The notes under the pieces are model-generated. The model was not told the origin of the DNA. It saw nothing but the letters and a program-made list of their open reading frames with translations, and searched no databases. Shown here in pieces: positions 22,799 through 30,519 of a DNA stretch of 32,885 bases. The stretch covers positions 1 through 32,885 of the forward strand of contig CAYLSV010000039.1 of the NCBI GenBank assembly GCA_964386435.1, written 5' to 3'. Every line of letters begins with the position of its first letter. Positions within the stretch are counted from its first letter, which is position 1. The DNA comes from CAYLSV01 sp964386435 (lineage in GTDB: Bacteria; Planctomycetota; Phycisphaerae; Tepidisphaerales; Tepidisphaeraceae). A program made the translations under genes and the position numbers.

Positions 22799-24352
22799 CT
22801 ACCAGGCTTGCCACTCGCGGCAGCCGCCGCAGAGACTGTCATGCCGGCCGGCGATGTCGTCGGCCCGCAACGTGTGGGCGTCTCGCCAGATTTCGGCCAG
22901 CGGTTGTTCGAGCAGCGTGCCGAGGCACGCGGTGCCGCCGACGTCCTGATCGCAGCGGGCCACCCGGCCGTCGCTGAGGACCATCGCCCTGCGGTGCAGC
23001 CGGCGGCACGGCTCGCGGGTGGGCGGGGTCATGTCGCTGACCGTCAGTTGCACCAACTCCGGTAGTTGTCCGGCGTAGTCGCTCGGCCCCCGGACGCACA
23101 CCGCGTGCGTCGCCGTCAGCCACTGCTCGTACCACGCCTCCATCTCCGGGAAGTTGATCGGCGTCTTGACGAACGTCGGCACGATCAACGGCACCCCACC
23201 CCGCCGCCGGCCGAGCAACGCCGCGATGTTCGTCATCACCTGCGGCAAACCGGGGCCGCCCATCATGCGGTCGTACGTCGCCACCGTCATCGCCGGTAAA
23301 TGCGGGGCGACGACGTCGACGTCATCAAGCAACTCCAAACGATCGGCGGCGAGCAGATCCGTCTCCACTGTCAGCGGCACCGCTCGCTCCGCCGCCGCCG
23401 CGACCACGTCGGCAAAGGCATCGGCCAGCATCGGGTCGCCCACGCCAGCGAGCGTCAGCCGCACGTCATGCGCCGCCAACTCGTCCAAAAGCGGCAGGAA
23501 ATGCTCAATTCTCGCCTCCGGCCGCTGGATGTCGGCGAACCGCCCGGCCCACCAGATCGGGCGCGTGCTGCGGCGGGTGGTCAGCTCGAGCGTCACGTCC
23601 CGCGGGAACGACAGCGGCGCCGCCGCCCGCGCCGCGATCGGGTCGATTGGCCACTCGGCGAGGCCGTTGAGCCACGCGATCGTGTCGGCGTCGGCGGCCC
23701 GCAGCGGATGCGTCGCCCGCCGCTCGGCATCCGGCATTGGCACCGACGCCGGCGACATGAGCGTGTCGGCCTGCGGGTTCCACGGCACGTAGTTCAGCAA
23801 GCATCCCGGCGTCTCGCCATTCTCGCGCAGTTCTTTCACCCGCTCGGCGGTGAGCGCGATCGCCCCCCGCCCGGCCGGGCCGGCACCTACAGCGGTGGCG
23901 TGCTCGTCGAGCAACTCGATGGCCGCCGCCACGCGCTCGGTGTCGATCAGCACGCTGGCCGGGTCGATCAGCACGATGCCGTCGGCCTTGCGTTGTTCCA
24001 CCAGGTTCGCCACGGCCTCGGCGTGCCAGCCGCGGTCGAACGCGGTGGCGAACAGCGGCCCGCCCCGGACGCCGTCCATCCAGCGGGTCGCCACGTCCAG
24101 TGCCGACTTGGTCGTCCGCGGGCCGACCAAAATCACATCCGCCCCGCCCGCCGACGCCGCGGCCGCTTGATCGTCCCACGCCAGCACCGCCGCCTCCGGC
24201 GTCACCAGTCGGATGCGGTCGAGCGTCGTCGCCAGCACGCTGCGGCCGCGCACCACACGGTCGGCACTGCTCTTGCCAATCGGCTCGTGCAGCATCGACA
24301 GCACGGCGATTACCGTACCAACCTTCGTCACCGGTTCGACAAGCGTCTGCAT
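22799..24352 (-). CDS. SPASM-domain protein with nucleotidyltransferase-like N-terminus; radical-SAM cysteines absent
   Basis: The 517-residue product has three parts. Residues 1 to about 200 resemble a GT-A/SpsF-like fold. The middle (about 240-420) has the layout of a radical-SAM barrel: LELTTRRSTRPIWW, LTLAGVGDPMLAD, VETDLL, MTVATYDRMMGG. At the end is a SPASM domain (C-x-x-L, MVLSDGRVARCDQDVGGTACLG, LAEIWRD, SLCGGCREW). The cluster motif C-x3-C-x2-C that should follow LELTT is missing and reads R-R-S-T-R-P-I-W-W, so classical SAM cleavage is unlikely. The ATG at 24352 overlaps the upstream stop by one base, with AAAGG as ribosome site. Its place in the operon suggests a role in surface glycan or peptide tailoring. 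Confidence 0.8.
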   Translation of the reverse strand: MQTLVEPVTKVGTVIAVLSMLHEPIGKSSADRVVRGRSVLATTLDRIRLVTPEAAVLAWDDQAAAASAGGADVILVGPRTTKSALDVATRWMDGVRGGPLFATAFDRGWHAEAVANLVEQRKADGIVLIDPASVLIDTERVAAAIELLDEHATAVGAGPAGRGAIALTAERVKELRENGETPGCLLNYVPWNPQADTLMSPASVPMPDAERRATHPLRAADADTIAWLNGLAEWPIDPIAARAAAPLSFPRDVTLELTTRRSTRPIWWAGRFADIQRPEARIEHFLPLLDELAAHDVRLTLAGVGDPMLADAFADVVAAAAERAVPLTVETDLLAADRLELLDDVDVVAPHLPAMTVATYDRMMGGPGLPQVMTNIAALLGRRRGGVPLIVPTFVKTPINFPEMEAWYEQWLTATHAVCVRGPSDYAGQLPELVQLTVSDMTPPTREPCRRLHRRAMVLSDGRVARCDQDVGGTACLGTLLEQPLAEIWRDAHTLRADDIAGRHDSLCGGCREWQAW

Positions 24353-26154
24353 CACGCGGCCTTTCGGGCTGGGGCACTTGACTCATCGTTGAGCAATTCG
24401 GCCACCTGCTGCGCCGCGTTGGCGTAGGCGGCGAGGTACGCCCGATCCCGCTCGACGGCGAGCCGTTGCTGCTCCACGGGCGACAGCTCCGGGTCGCTGG
24501 CGGCGATGTTGTGGAACTGCCGCTCGACCTCCTCGTCTTGAATCAGGTAACCAACGAGCTGCCGCACGTTGGAGAACGCGGCCATGCGATGCCGCAGCGT
24601 GTCGTAGCGGGCGAGTTGTTCGTTGAACTTCCGGGGTTTTTGCCGAAGATCGTCGAGCGTCGCCAGCACGGTTGCCGCGTCGCGGGCGAGCGTTGCCGAC
24701 TCGAGCGCGTCGCCGCGAACCTGCGCCAACCGCTTGATCGCCGGTGCCACCGCGGCGGGCGATGGGTCGGTCGGCGGATCGATCGAAACCGGCTCGTCCG
24801 GCAACACCGCCAGCACGTCGGCCAGCTTGGCCACCTCGGTGAACTGCTTGGCCGCCCCGCCCTCGGTCGCGTCGATCACGCGCAGCGACGAGTTGGCGAA
24901 TATCTGCTCGAACTTCCGCAGATACTGCGTCATCCGGCCCTCGCTGAACATCGGTTGCCCGTGCACGTCGGCGAGGCGGACGAGGTGCTTCTTGTCGCGG
25001 CTGAGCCACTCCCAATGCCGCATCTCGATCGTGTTGAACGGCCCGAGTTCGGCCCGCCAGATCCGCTCGTGGCTCGTGCCCGGCACGTAGTACGCCCCGC
25101 CGCTGAAACCCAGATCCTGCCCGATCAGCACCGCGGTTCGGCAGCCCAAATGCTCGATCAGGCGGAACGCTTGGTGGGCGACGGTGGTCGCGCCATCGAA
25201 GCCCTCGCGGTGACCTGTTGGGCCGAAGAGGTGAGGCAACTCATCGCTGCCGGTGTAGGCGATTGGGCCGGGGTGGACCTCGGCCAGCACCGGCGAGGTG
25301 CGCGGCTTGGCGACGAGCCAGGTCGGCGAATCCTCCGGCAAATCCTCGAAGAACCGCCGGCAATTGTCGTGGGCGTCGAGGGCGCAGACGTAGTGCGGCG
25401 TGATGCCCGCAGCCAGCAGCGCCCGCAGTGCCGTTTGCACCGCGACGATGACGACGCGGTTCTGATACTTTGCCAGATCGGCGATGTTCTTCCGCAGCGA
25501 CGGTCCGGCGGCGACGAGCACCGCGGTGCGGCCGGCGTGGCGGTTGGCGAGCGTGGCGAAGTTGGCATCGGCGGCGATGCGGCGGGCGTTACGCAGGACA
25601 TTGCGGGCGCTGCCGCCGGTGATCGCGCGGGCGGTGCGGCCGTCCATCTCGCGGTCGTCGGCGCAGGCATCGACCGCCGCCGCCGCTTCACGCCAGGCAT
25701 CGGTGTTGGCTAGATCCGCGGCCGGGTTGTCGATGCGCAACATCGGCCGGCCCAGCAGCGGCGGGTTGAACAGCAGCGCCGCCTCCAGCCGGGCGATGTC
25801 ATCAGCCACCCCGAGGCGGCCGTCGGCCAGGGCGTCGGCGATGCCGGGCTCGGCGAGCGTGTTCAGCAAGCGAATCGGGTCCGACTCGAAGACGACCAGC
25901 CGGCCCTTGGGGTGCAGCCGCGGCAGGATCTCGCCGACGCGGTAGGGCCCGGCGGAACCGTGCATCAGGATCAGCAGGTGGCGGCCGCGGTCGAAGGTGA
26001 GCGGCTTGCCGCCCGTCCGCGGCGTCGGCTCGCTGCCGGGTGCCGCGTCGAGCGCGGCGGCCAAGTCGGGGGCGACGGCCCACAGCTCGGCCAACGATCG
26101 GGCCAGCGGGCTGCATCCTTCGGCGTCGGCCGGGTTGTGTGGGGTGGTGGGCAT
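24352..26154 (-). CDS. Maf/DUF115 family protein (6-hydroxymethylpterin pyrophosphokinase MptE-like domain)
   Basis: The 600-residue protein carries the DUF115 core at about residues 210-400: RTAVLVAAGPSLRKNIADL, VVIVAVQTALRALLAAGITPHYVCALDAHD, GCRTAVLIGQDLGFSGGAYYVPG. The N-terminal part (RGRHLLILMHGSAGPYRVGEILPRLHPKGRLVVFESDP) is the usual extra domain of motility-associated Maf proteins. The C-terminal 150 residues are helical. Maf proteins are thought to transfer CMP-activated nonulosonic acids to flagellin, which fits the downstream NeuA- and NeuB-like genes. The ATG at 26154 was chosen because conserved sequence starts soon after and nothing upstream in the frame resembles protein. Confidence 0.88.
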   Translation of the reverse strand: MPTTPHNPADAEGCSPLARSLAELWAVAPDLAAALDAAPGSEPTPRTGGKPLTFDRGRHLLILMHGSAGPYRVGEILPRLHPKGRLVVFESDPIRLLNTLAEPGIADALADGRLGVADDIARLEAALLFNPPLLGRPMLRIDNPAADLANTDAWREAAAAVDACADDREMDGRTARAITGGSARNVLRNARRIAADANFATLANRHAGRTAVLVAAGPSLRKNIADLAKYQNRVVIVAVQTALRALLAAGITPHYVCALDAHDNCRRFFEDLPEDSPTWLVAKPRTSPVLAEVHPGPIAYTGSDELPHLFGPTGHREGFDGATTVAHQAFRLIEHLGCRTAVLIGQDLGFSGGAYYVPGTSHERIWRAELGPFNTIEMRHWEWLSRDKKHLVRLADVHGQPMFSEGRMTQYLRKFEQIFANSSLRVIDATEGGAAKQFTEVAKLADVLAVLPDEPVSIDPPTDPSPAAVAPAIKRLAQVRGDALESATLARDAATVLATLDDLRQKPRKFNEQLARYDTLRHRMAAFSNVRQLVGYLIQDEEVERQFHNIAASDPELSPVEQQRLAVERDRAYLAAYANAAQQVAELLNDESSAPARKAA

Positions 26155-26219
26155 GAACGAACCGGCGGCTTCGCTGGTTATCGGACGGGCCCGCCGCGTT
26201 GCTTGATGAAAGAATCCCG

Positions 26220-26420
26220 ATGACCGAAACGATATTCGCCGCCCCGTTCTGGATGCCCGCGCTCGTGCTGATTTTGGCCGTCGCGTTGGCCGCCATCTTC
26301 CGCAGCGGGCCGGTGCTGAAGGCGGCGGCGGGGGTCGCGGTGGTGGCCGGGGCGTGGCTCGGGCTGAGCCTGCTCGTCGAGACGAACCAGGAGCAGCCAC
26401 GGCATTGTCGCAGCGGCTGA
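26220..26420 (+). CDS. N-terminal part of a frameshifted small membrane protein
   Basis: From the ATG at 26220 the frame encodes two hydrophobic helices (FWMPALVLILAVALAAIF and AAAGVAVVAGAWLGLSLLV) and then the words ETNQEQ. After that the frame turns into unrelated residues and stops. Shifting by one base at about 26397 joins it to H-G-I-V-A-A-A-E-V-R-D-W, which runs on without a stop into the next ORF. The two pieces are therefore best read as one gene of about 193 codons broken by an extra base, either real or a sequencing error. Confidence 0.5.
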   Translation: MTETIFAAPFWMPALVLILAVALAAIFRSGPVLKAAAGVAVVAGAWLGLSLLVETNQEQPRHCRSG

Positions 26421-26451
26421 AGTACGCGACTGGGAGACGTTCGGCAGCCTA

Positions 26452-26802
26452 ATGAACCCAGGCACGAAGCTGCCGCCGCTGTACGGCGATCGGGCGACGC
26501 TCGTCGCAGGGGCCCGGCGGGCAATCGAGACGGTGAAGCTGACCGAGGCCAGCATCACGCGCACCCGCGTCGACGCCGAGGGCGATCTGATCGAGGTTTA
26601 CACTACCATTTGGAGCCGGCAGGCGGCGGCGTTGGAGCGGCCGGTGAAGTCGCTGTGGCTTTTTCAGTACGTCGTCGACGGCGACGAATTGATCCTGAAG
26701 AAAATCGAGCCAATCGAACTCGACGGCCAGCCGCAGGCACTGAACGAGATTTACGATCGGCTGCCGAGTCCGGGGAGTTTGATCGAGTCGTTAACCGAAT
26801 AG
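26452..26802 (+). CDS. C-terminal part of the frameshifted protein (SnoaL/NTF2-like domain)
   Basis: The open frame runs back to 26398, before its first ATG at 26452. It reads VAAAEVRDWETFGSLMNPGTKLPPLYGDRATLVAGARRAIE, then LTEASITRTRVDAEGDLIEVYTTIWSRQ and KSLWLFQYVVDGDELILKKIEPI. A-x-E-x-R-D-W-x-x-F at the start and the later paired strands resemble the cone-shaped SnoaL/NTF2-like fold. With the two helices encoded just upstream it would make a membrane-anchored protein of the kind often seen in Planctomycetota. Function unknown. The last 12 bases overlap the end of the convergent DNA ligase gene. Confidence 0.6.
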   Translation: MNPGTKLPPLYGDRATLVAGARRAIETVKLTEASITRTRVDAEGDLIEVYTTIWSRQAAALERPVKSLWLFQYVVDGDELILKKIEPIELDGQPQALNEIYDRLPSPGSLIESLTE

Positions 26803-28545
26803 CGTCGGCTCGTCGTCGGCCTTTTCCTCGACGCGGCCGAAGTTGTCGGGGCTGTCGTAGAGCTCGCCGACGCGGGCGAGGGTGTCGGCGTCTTCCGGGC
26901 GTTTGTCGCGGCGGATGCGCTTGATGCGGGGGAACCGCAACGCGTAGCCGCCGGCGTGGCGGGCGCTTCTCTGGATCTGGTCGAACGCGATCTCGAAGAC
27001 GATCGTCGGCTTCACCGTGTAGACGCGGCCGTAGTTGCCGGTTTGGAGTTCGAGGAAGGTTTGGGTGAGTTCTTCGATCTCGGCATCGGTGACGCCGCTG
27101 TAGGCTTTGCCGATGTTGACAAGTTTGGCGTCTTCATGGCTCGGGTCGGTGTCCCAGACGGCAAAGGTGTAGTCGGAAAGGTGGTTGCGTCGCTTGCCGT
27201 GGCCGTGCTCGGCGGCGGTGACGACGCAATCGAGGGTGGGCAAATGCGTCTTGAGCTTGAACCACGCCAAGCCCCGGCGGCCGGGGGCGTAGACGCTCTG
27301 CGGGTCTTTCAGGATCAGGCCCTCGTTGCGGGCGGCGCGGGCGGCGTCGAAGGCGGCGGTTATAGCCGGCTCGTCCGTCACCTCCACCGCCCGGCCGACT
27401 CGGAACGGGCCGCGGCCCTCGGCGGTGAGGCCGGGTGCGCTGGCTTTTTCCGCCAAATCTTGCAGAACCGCCCGGCGGTCGATGAGCGGGGCGTCCATCA
27501 GGTTCACGCCGTCGCGAAACAGGCAGTCGAAGGCAACGAACGTCAGCGGGTGGTCGCGGAGCAGCTTGGGCGTCAGCGTCTTGCGGCCCAGCCGCTTCTG
27601 CATGTTGACGAACGGCAGCACCCGGCCGCCGCGGAACGGCACGATCTCGCCGTCGAGCAACCAATCGCCGGGCACCCGCAGCAACTCCTCCACCACGTCC
27701 GGGTAGCTCTCGTCGGAGCGGTCGAGCGTTCTTGTGTAGATGGCGAGGCGGTCGCCGCTTTTATGAACCTGGGCACGCACGCCATCAAGCTTGTCCTCGG
27801 CGATGAACTTCGACAATAATTCTGACCCTTCCAACCGGGCCGCGGCATCGGCGGGTGTCTCCAATGGTGAGGCCAGCATGAACTGGATCGGGTGGAACAG
27901 TTGAAACGTCGCCTCGGCCAACCGATCTTCCTTCGCTAGGACGGCGACTTCGTCCAAGTCGCCCACGAGCAACTGGGCCCGGCGGACGGCGTCGAACTCG
28001 CGGCCGAACGCCTCGGCGACGGCGGCGAGCAGCACGCCCTCGCGGGCCCCGGTCCGCAGATCGCCGAAGATGACCTTGCCGACGTACGCCGCCTCGCGGG
28101 GGGTGCGGCAGCGGGCGAGCAACCCGCGGACGGCGTCGCGTTTCTCGGCGAAGTTGCCGGTGCTGGCGAGCGCGTCGAACGCGTCGGCCACGGCGTGCAG
28201 CGTCAGCGGGTCGCCGGCGGGCTTTTTCTCGGGCCAGAGTTTTGCCAAAGCCTCGCCGACCTCGCCCTCGGCGACGGTGGCCGCTTGGTAGATGTCGCTT
28301 GGCACGCCCAGCAGCGTGGTGGCGACCTCGCGCATCGTCGCCCCGCTGACGCCGAGGACGCGTTCGTCGGTGGAGCTGAACGCCTTGCCGCCGGCGAAGC
28401 GGGTGGCCCGGCGGAGGTCGCTTGTGTCGAGCTTGGCGAAGTAGCCGGCGAGGGCGGCTTGTTTCTCGAGCTTCTTCGTCGTCGCCGCGGCAACGTCGTT
28501 GACGGCGGCGAACTGTTCCCACGACTCGGCGGCGGCTTCGTGCAC
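26791..28545 (-). CDS. ATP-dependent DNA ligase
   Basis: The 584-residue protein has an N-terminal DNA-binding domain (about 1-210, FAAVNDVAAATTKKLEKQAALAGYF, KVIFGDLRTGAREGVLLAAVAEAFG). The nucleotidyltransferase core follows with the lysine motif EDKLDGVRAQ near residue 252, RTLDRSDESYPDV, LLDGEIVPF, FVAFDCLF, NEGLILKD and WFKLKTHL. An OB-fold end has LVNIGKAYSGVTDAEIEEL and PTIVFEIAFDQIQRS. It seals nicks using ATP and works beside, not instead of, the essential NAD ligase. The frame is open through the upstream tRNA gene, but that part is not protein; the GTG at 28545 lies past the tRNA terminator and fits the usual family start. Confidence 0.9.
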   Translation of the reverse strand: MHEAAAESWEQFAAVNDVAAATTKKLEKQAALAGYFAKLDTSDLRRATRFAGGKAFSSTDERVLGVSGATMREVATTLLGVPSDIYQAATVAEGEVGEALAKLWPEKKPAGDPLTLHAVADAFDALASTGNFAEKRDAVRGLLARCRTPREAAYVGKVIFGDLRTGAREGVLLAAVAEAFGREFDAVRRAQLLVGDLDEVAVLAKEDRLAEATFQLFHPIQFMLASPLETPADAAARLEGSELLSKFIAEDKLDGVRAQVHKSGDRLAIYTRTLDRSDESYPDVVEELLRVPGDWLLDGEIVPFRGGRVLPFVNMQKRLGRKTLTPKLLRDHPLTFVAFDCLFRDGVNLMDAPLIDRRAVLQDLAEKASAPGLTAEGRGPFRVGRAVEVTDEPAITAAFDAARAARNEGLILKDPQSVYAPGRRGLAWFKLKTHLPTLDCVVTAAEHGHGKRRNHLSDYTFAVWDTDPSHEDAKLVNIGKAYSGVTDAEIEELTQTFLELQTGNYGRVYTVKPTIVFEIAFDQIQRSARHAGGYALRFPRIKRIRRDKRPEDADTLARVGELYDSPDNFGRVEEKADDEPTLFG

Positions 28546-28583
28546 GCTTTGCGACAGCAACGGGCGCGCCGCGGAAACGACAA

Positions 28584-28611
28584 CCGCCCGCCCTGGTGAA
28601 GGGGCGGGCGG
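28584..28611 (-). terminator. Terminator hairpin behind tRNA-Leu
   Basis: CCGCCCGCCC (28584-28593) and GGGCGGGCGG (28602-28611) form a perfect 10-bp stem with an 8-base loop. Read on the minus strand the stem is followed by TTGTCGTTT, a weak T tract. It starts eight bases after the tRNA 3-prime end, so it should end the tRNA transcript before the ligase gene. Confidence 0.75.
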
Positions 28612-28618
28612 CACATCA

Positions 28619-28701
28619 TGCGGATGACTGGAGTCGAACCAGCACGTCCATAGGACACGGCGACCTGAACACCGCGCGTCTGCCAATTCCGCCACATCCG
28701 C
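28619..28701 (-). tRNA. tRNA-Leu (anticodon CAG)
   Basis: The 83-base minus-strand sequence folds into a class II tRNA. The acceptor stem is GCGGATG with CATCCGC and discriminator A. The D arm has the Leu-type GCGGAATTGGCAGACGC, and the anticodon stem CGGTG/CGCCG holds the loop TTCAGGT (anticodon CAG). A long variable arm (GTCC/GGAC) follows, with a T arm whose loop is TTCGACT. It reads CUG, the main leucine codon in a high-GC genome. The CCA end is not encoded. Confidence 0.95.
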
Positions 28702-28764
28702 GTGTCGGGCGGGTAGTTTAGGCCGGGTGCGAGGGGCGTCAAGTGCCTATGGTTCCCTTCGCCG

Positions 28765-29247
28765 ATGGCCAAGGGCAAGCGCAAACCTGATGACAAGCAG
28801 CCGCGGATCGTCAACCGCCGGGCGAAGTTCGATTACGCCATCGGCGACACCTATGAGGTCGGCCTCTCGCTGATCGGCAGCGAGGTGAAGAGCCTCCGCG
28901 AGGGCCAGGCGAATCTGACCGGCAGCTACGCCAAGATCACGCCCGGCGGGCAGCTGCAGCTGTGGGACGCCCAGATCGACGCCTACCGCCAAGCGGGGCC
29001 CAGCGGCTACCACGAGGTCCGCCGCATCCGGCCGCTGCTCGCCCACAAGCGGGAGATCCGCAAGCTCCAGGCCGAGGCGCGGGAGCCGGGCGTGTCGCTG
29101 GTGCCGCTGCAAATCTACTGGAAAGGCGGCCGGGCGAAGCTGGAGCTGGCCGTCGCCCGCGGCAAGCAGGCCCACGACAAGCGGGAGTCACTGAAGCGCA
29201 AGGTGCAGGACCGCGAGCTACGCCGGGCAATGACCTCGCGGCAGTAG
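28765..29247 (+). CDS. smpB: SsrA-binding protein SmpB
   Basis: The 160-residue protein is full length. It shows NRRAKFDYAIGDTYEVGLSLIGSEVKSLREGQANLTGSYAKI, the core OB-type barrel with the tmRNA-contacting GSEVKSLR, then HKREIRKLQAEAREPGVSLVPLQIYWKGGRAKLELAVARGK and the charged tail KRESLKRKVQDRELRRAM that enters the mRNA channel. It brings tmRNA to stalled ribosomes for trans-translation. It is divergent from tRNA-Leu across 63 bases and stands alone. No Shine-Dalgarno sequence is visible before the ATG. Confidence 0.97.
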   Translation: MAKGKRKPDDKQPRIVNRRAKFDYAIGDTYEVGLSLIGSEVKSLREGQANLTGSYAKITPGGQLQLWDAQIDAYRQAGPSGYHEVRRIRPLLAHKREIRKLQAEAREPGVSLVPLQIYWKGGRAKLELAVARGKQAHDKRESLKRKVQDRELRRAMTSRQ

Positions 29248-29277
29248 GCGTGGTGGCGCTGCGCGAGGTTTGTCCCC

Positions 29278-30519
29278 TCACGGTTCGGCGAGTTCGACGG
29301 TCACCGTTACCTGCTGCCCGTCGCGATTGATGGTGAAGTCGGTGGGCCCGCGGACCTCGGCCAACGCGGCGGCGAGGGTGGCGGCGTTGCCGAGGGGGCG
29401 GCCGTTGAGGCGGAGCAGCAGATCACCGCGGCGAAGGCCGGCGGCGTGGGCGGGGCCGGTGGGGTCGACGGTGGCGATCTGCAAATCGTGGCCGGCGGCG
29501 TTGGGGCGGTTGAGGATCAGCAGCGTCAGGCCGAGGCGGGCGCGGCGGACGGGGCCGGCATCGAGCTGCCGGGCGGCGGCGGCGAGCCAATCGGCGGGGC
29601 GGAACTGGCCATCTAGAACGAAGCCGCCGAGCTTGCCGTCGGCGAGGATCAGGGTGCCGTCGGGCAGGTCGGTGGCGTCGTCGAGCCAAACGAACAGCCG
29701 GCCCGCCCCGCTGCCGTCGGGCAGGAGCAGGGCCAGCTCGCCGGTGGCCGGACGACGAATCGCCGGCTCCAGCGGCTGGGCGCCAACGGGCACGGCGGCG
29801 GGCGCGAGGGCCGTGATGCCGCTGCGGCGGTCGGTGCCGGTGACCGTGGCGGGCGAGACGGTGCCGTCGACGAACGTGACGGTGACGCCACCCGCCGGCA
29901 GCGCGGTCGGCACCAGCACGCGGCCGCCTTCGAGCAGGACGCCCGGCACCGACTGAACCGCGGGCCGTGTCGTGCCCTCGCCGGCCACCCGCACCGTCAC
30001 CTGCCCGGCCTGCGCGACTTGAACGAGCCGCATCGTTTGCCGCGACAAATCTTCCAGCGATGGGGCGGTTGCGAGCAGGAGGAACGCGATGAGCAGAAGG
30101 CACCCCGCCCGGGTGAACGCGTCGCTGAGGCCCCCACCGCCTCGTAGAGGCGGGGCTTCACCGGCGTGGCGACGTTGACCGGCCTGCGATGCTCCAACTT
30201 CATGACGCGGAGCCGGGTTCAGGAACTTTTGTGGATCCAGCAGGTTGAGAGCGCGGGCGACGAACAAACCCCCACCGCCGATTGGCAGCGGGGCTACGCC
30301 CGCAGTTCGAGCACGTGAGAGCGCGTGTGTAGCCCCGCCGCCACGCGTCGGTGGGGGCTTCTGCGACGCACGCGCTTTGGGTGGTCGGGGCGTGGGAGGT
30401 GGCTGCGACTCGGCGAATCGCAGTTGGAACAAGGCCCGGCTGCCTTCTTGTCGGGCCGCAGTTGATTGGGCCGCAGGTGCCTTCAATCCGGGGGAGGTTG
30501 GCTCAGAAGGCCGATTCAT
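29278..30519 (-). CDS. Membrane-anchored PDZ protein with a degenerate HtrA-like domain
   Basis: The frame holds 413 residues. Residues 1 to about 135 are mostly translated palindromic repeats. A single hydrophobic helix follows (AGCLLLIAFLLLATAP), then a region laid out like an HtrA protease (VPGVLLEGGRVLVPTALPAGGVTVTFVDGTVSPATVTGTD, LADGKLGGFVLDGQF) and a PDZ domain at about 325-413 (ARLGLTLLIL, DPTGPAHAAGLRRGDLLLRLNGRPLGNAATLAAAL). The positions of the catalytic His, Asp and Ser read L, G and G, so it should bind rather than cut. The ATG at 30519 lies inside the anti-sigma gene end, which suggests coupling, but a start nearer the helix with a repeat-caused frameshift is also possible. Confidence 0.65.
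   Translation of the reverse strand: MNRPSEPTSPGLKAPAAQSTAARQEGSRALFQLRFAESQPPPTPRPPKARASQKPPPTRGGGATHALSRARTAGVAPLPIGGGGLFVARALNLLDPQKFLNPAPRHEVGASQAGQRRHAGEAPPLRGGGGLSDAFTRAGCLLLIAFLLLATAPSLEDLSRQTMRLVQVAQAGQVTVRVAGEGTTRPAVQSVPGVLLEGGRVLVPTALPAGGVTVTFVDGTVSPATVTGTDRRSGITALAPAAVPVGAQPLEPAIRRPATGELALLLPDGSGAGRLFVWLDDATDLPDGTLILADGKLGGFVLDGQFRPADWLAAAARQLDAGPVRRARLGLTLLILNRPNAAGHDLQIATVDPTGPAHAAGLRRGDLLLRLNGRPLGNAATLAAALAEVRGPTDFTINRDGQQVTVTVELAEP
30128..30154. repeat. Short palindrome in the PDZ gene leader
   Basis: CCGCCTC and GAGGCGG (30135-30151) pair perfectly around GTA, and the flanks GCCCCC and GGGGC extend the stem imperfectly. It is coding in the PDZ frame just before the membrane helix. 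The outer bases resemble those of the larger palindrome at 30269-30357. Confidence 0.65.
30269..30357. repeat. 89-bp palindromic element in the PDZ gene leader
   Basis: The left arm (30269-30296) and right arm (30330-30357) are 28 bases each and pair with four mismatches around a 33-base loop. The arms run from CCCCCACCG to GCGGGGCTA. The same G-rich arm ends and the core GGCG-CGGGGCT occur in the mnmE palindrome, so the two appear to belong to one family. In the PDZ frame it encodes Gly/Pro-rich sequence. Confidence 0.8.
30398..30481. repeat. Compound palindrome related to the 13537 element
   Basis: It starts GGTGGCTGCGACTC, contains the near-perfect hairpin CTGCGACTCG/CGAATCGCAG (30403-30423) and the stem GGCCCG/CGGGCC, and ends CCGCAGGTGCC. 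The start matches the GGTAGCTGCGACGC of the element at 13537, which suggests one dispersed family. It lies in the PDZ frame just behind the anti-sigma gene. Confidence 0.6.

Noticed and set aside
28546..28695. N-terminal extension of the DNA ligase
   Set aside because: The residues ADARCSGRRVLWTCWFDSSH are a translation of tRNA-Leu, and a terminator hairpin separates the tRNA from the ligase.
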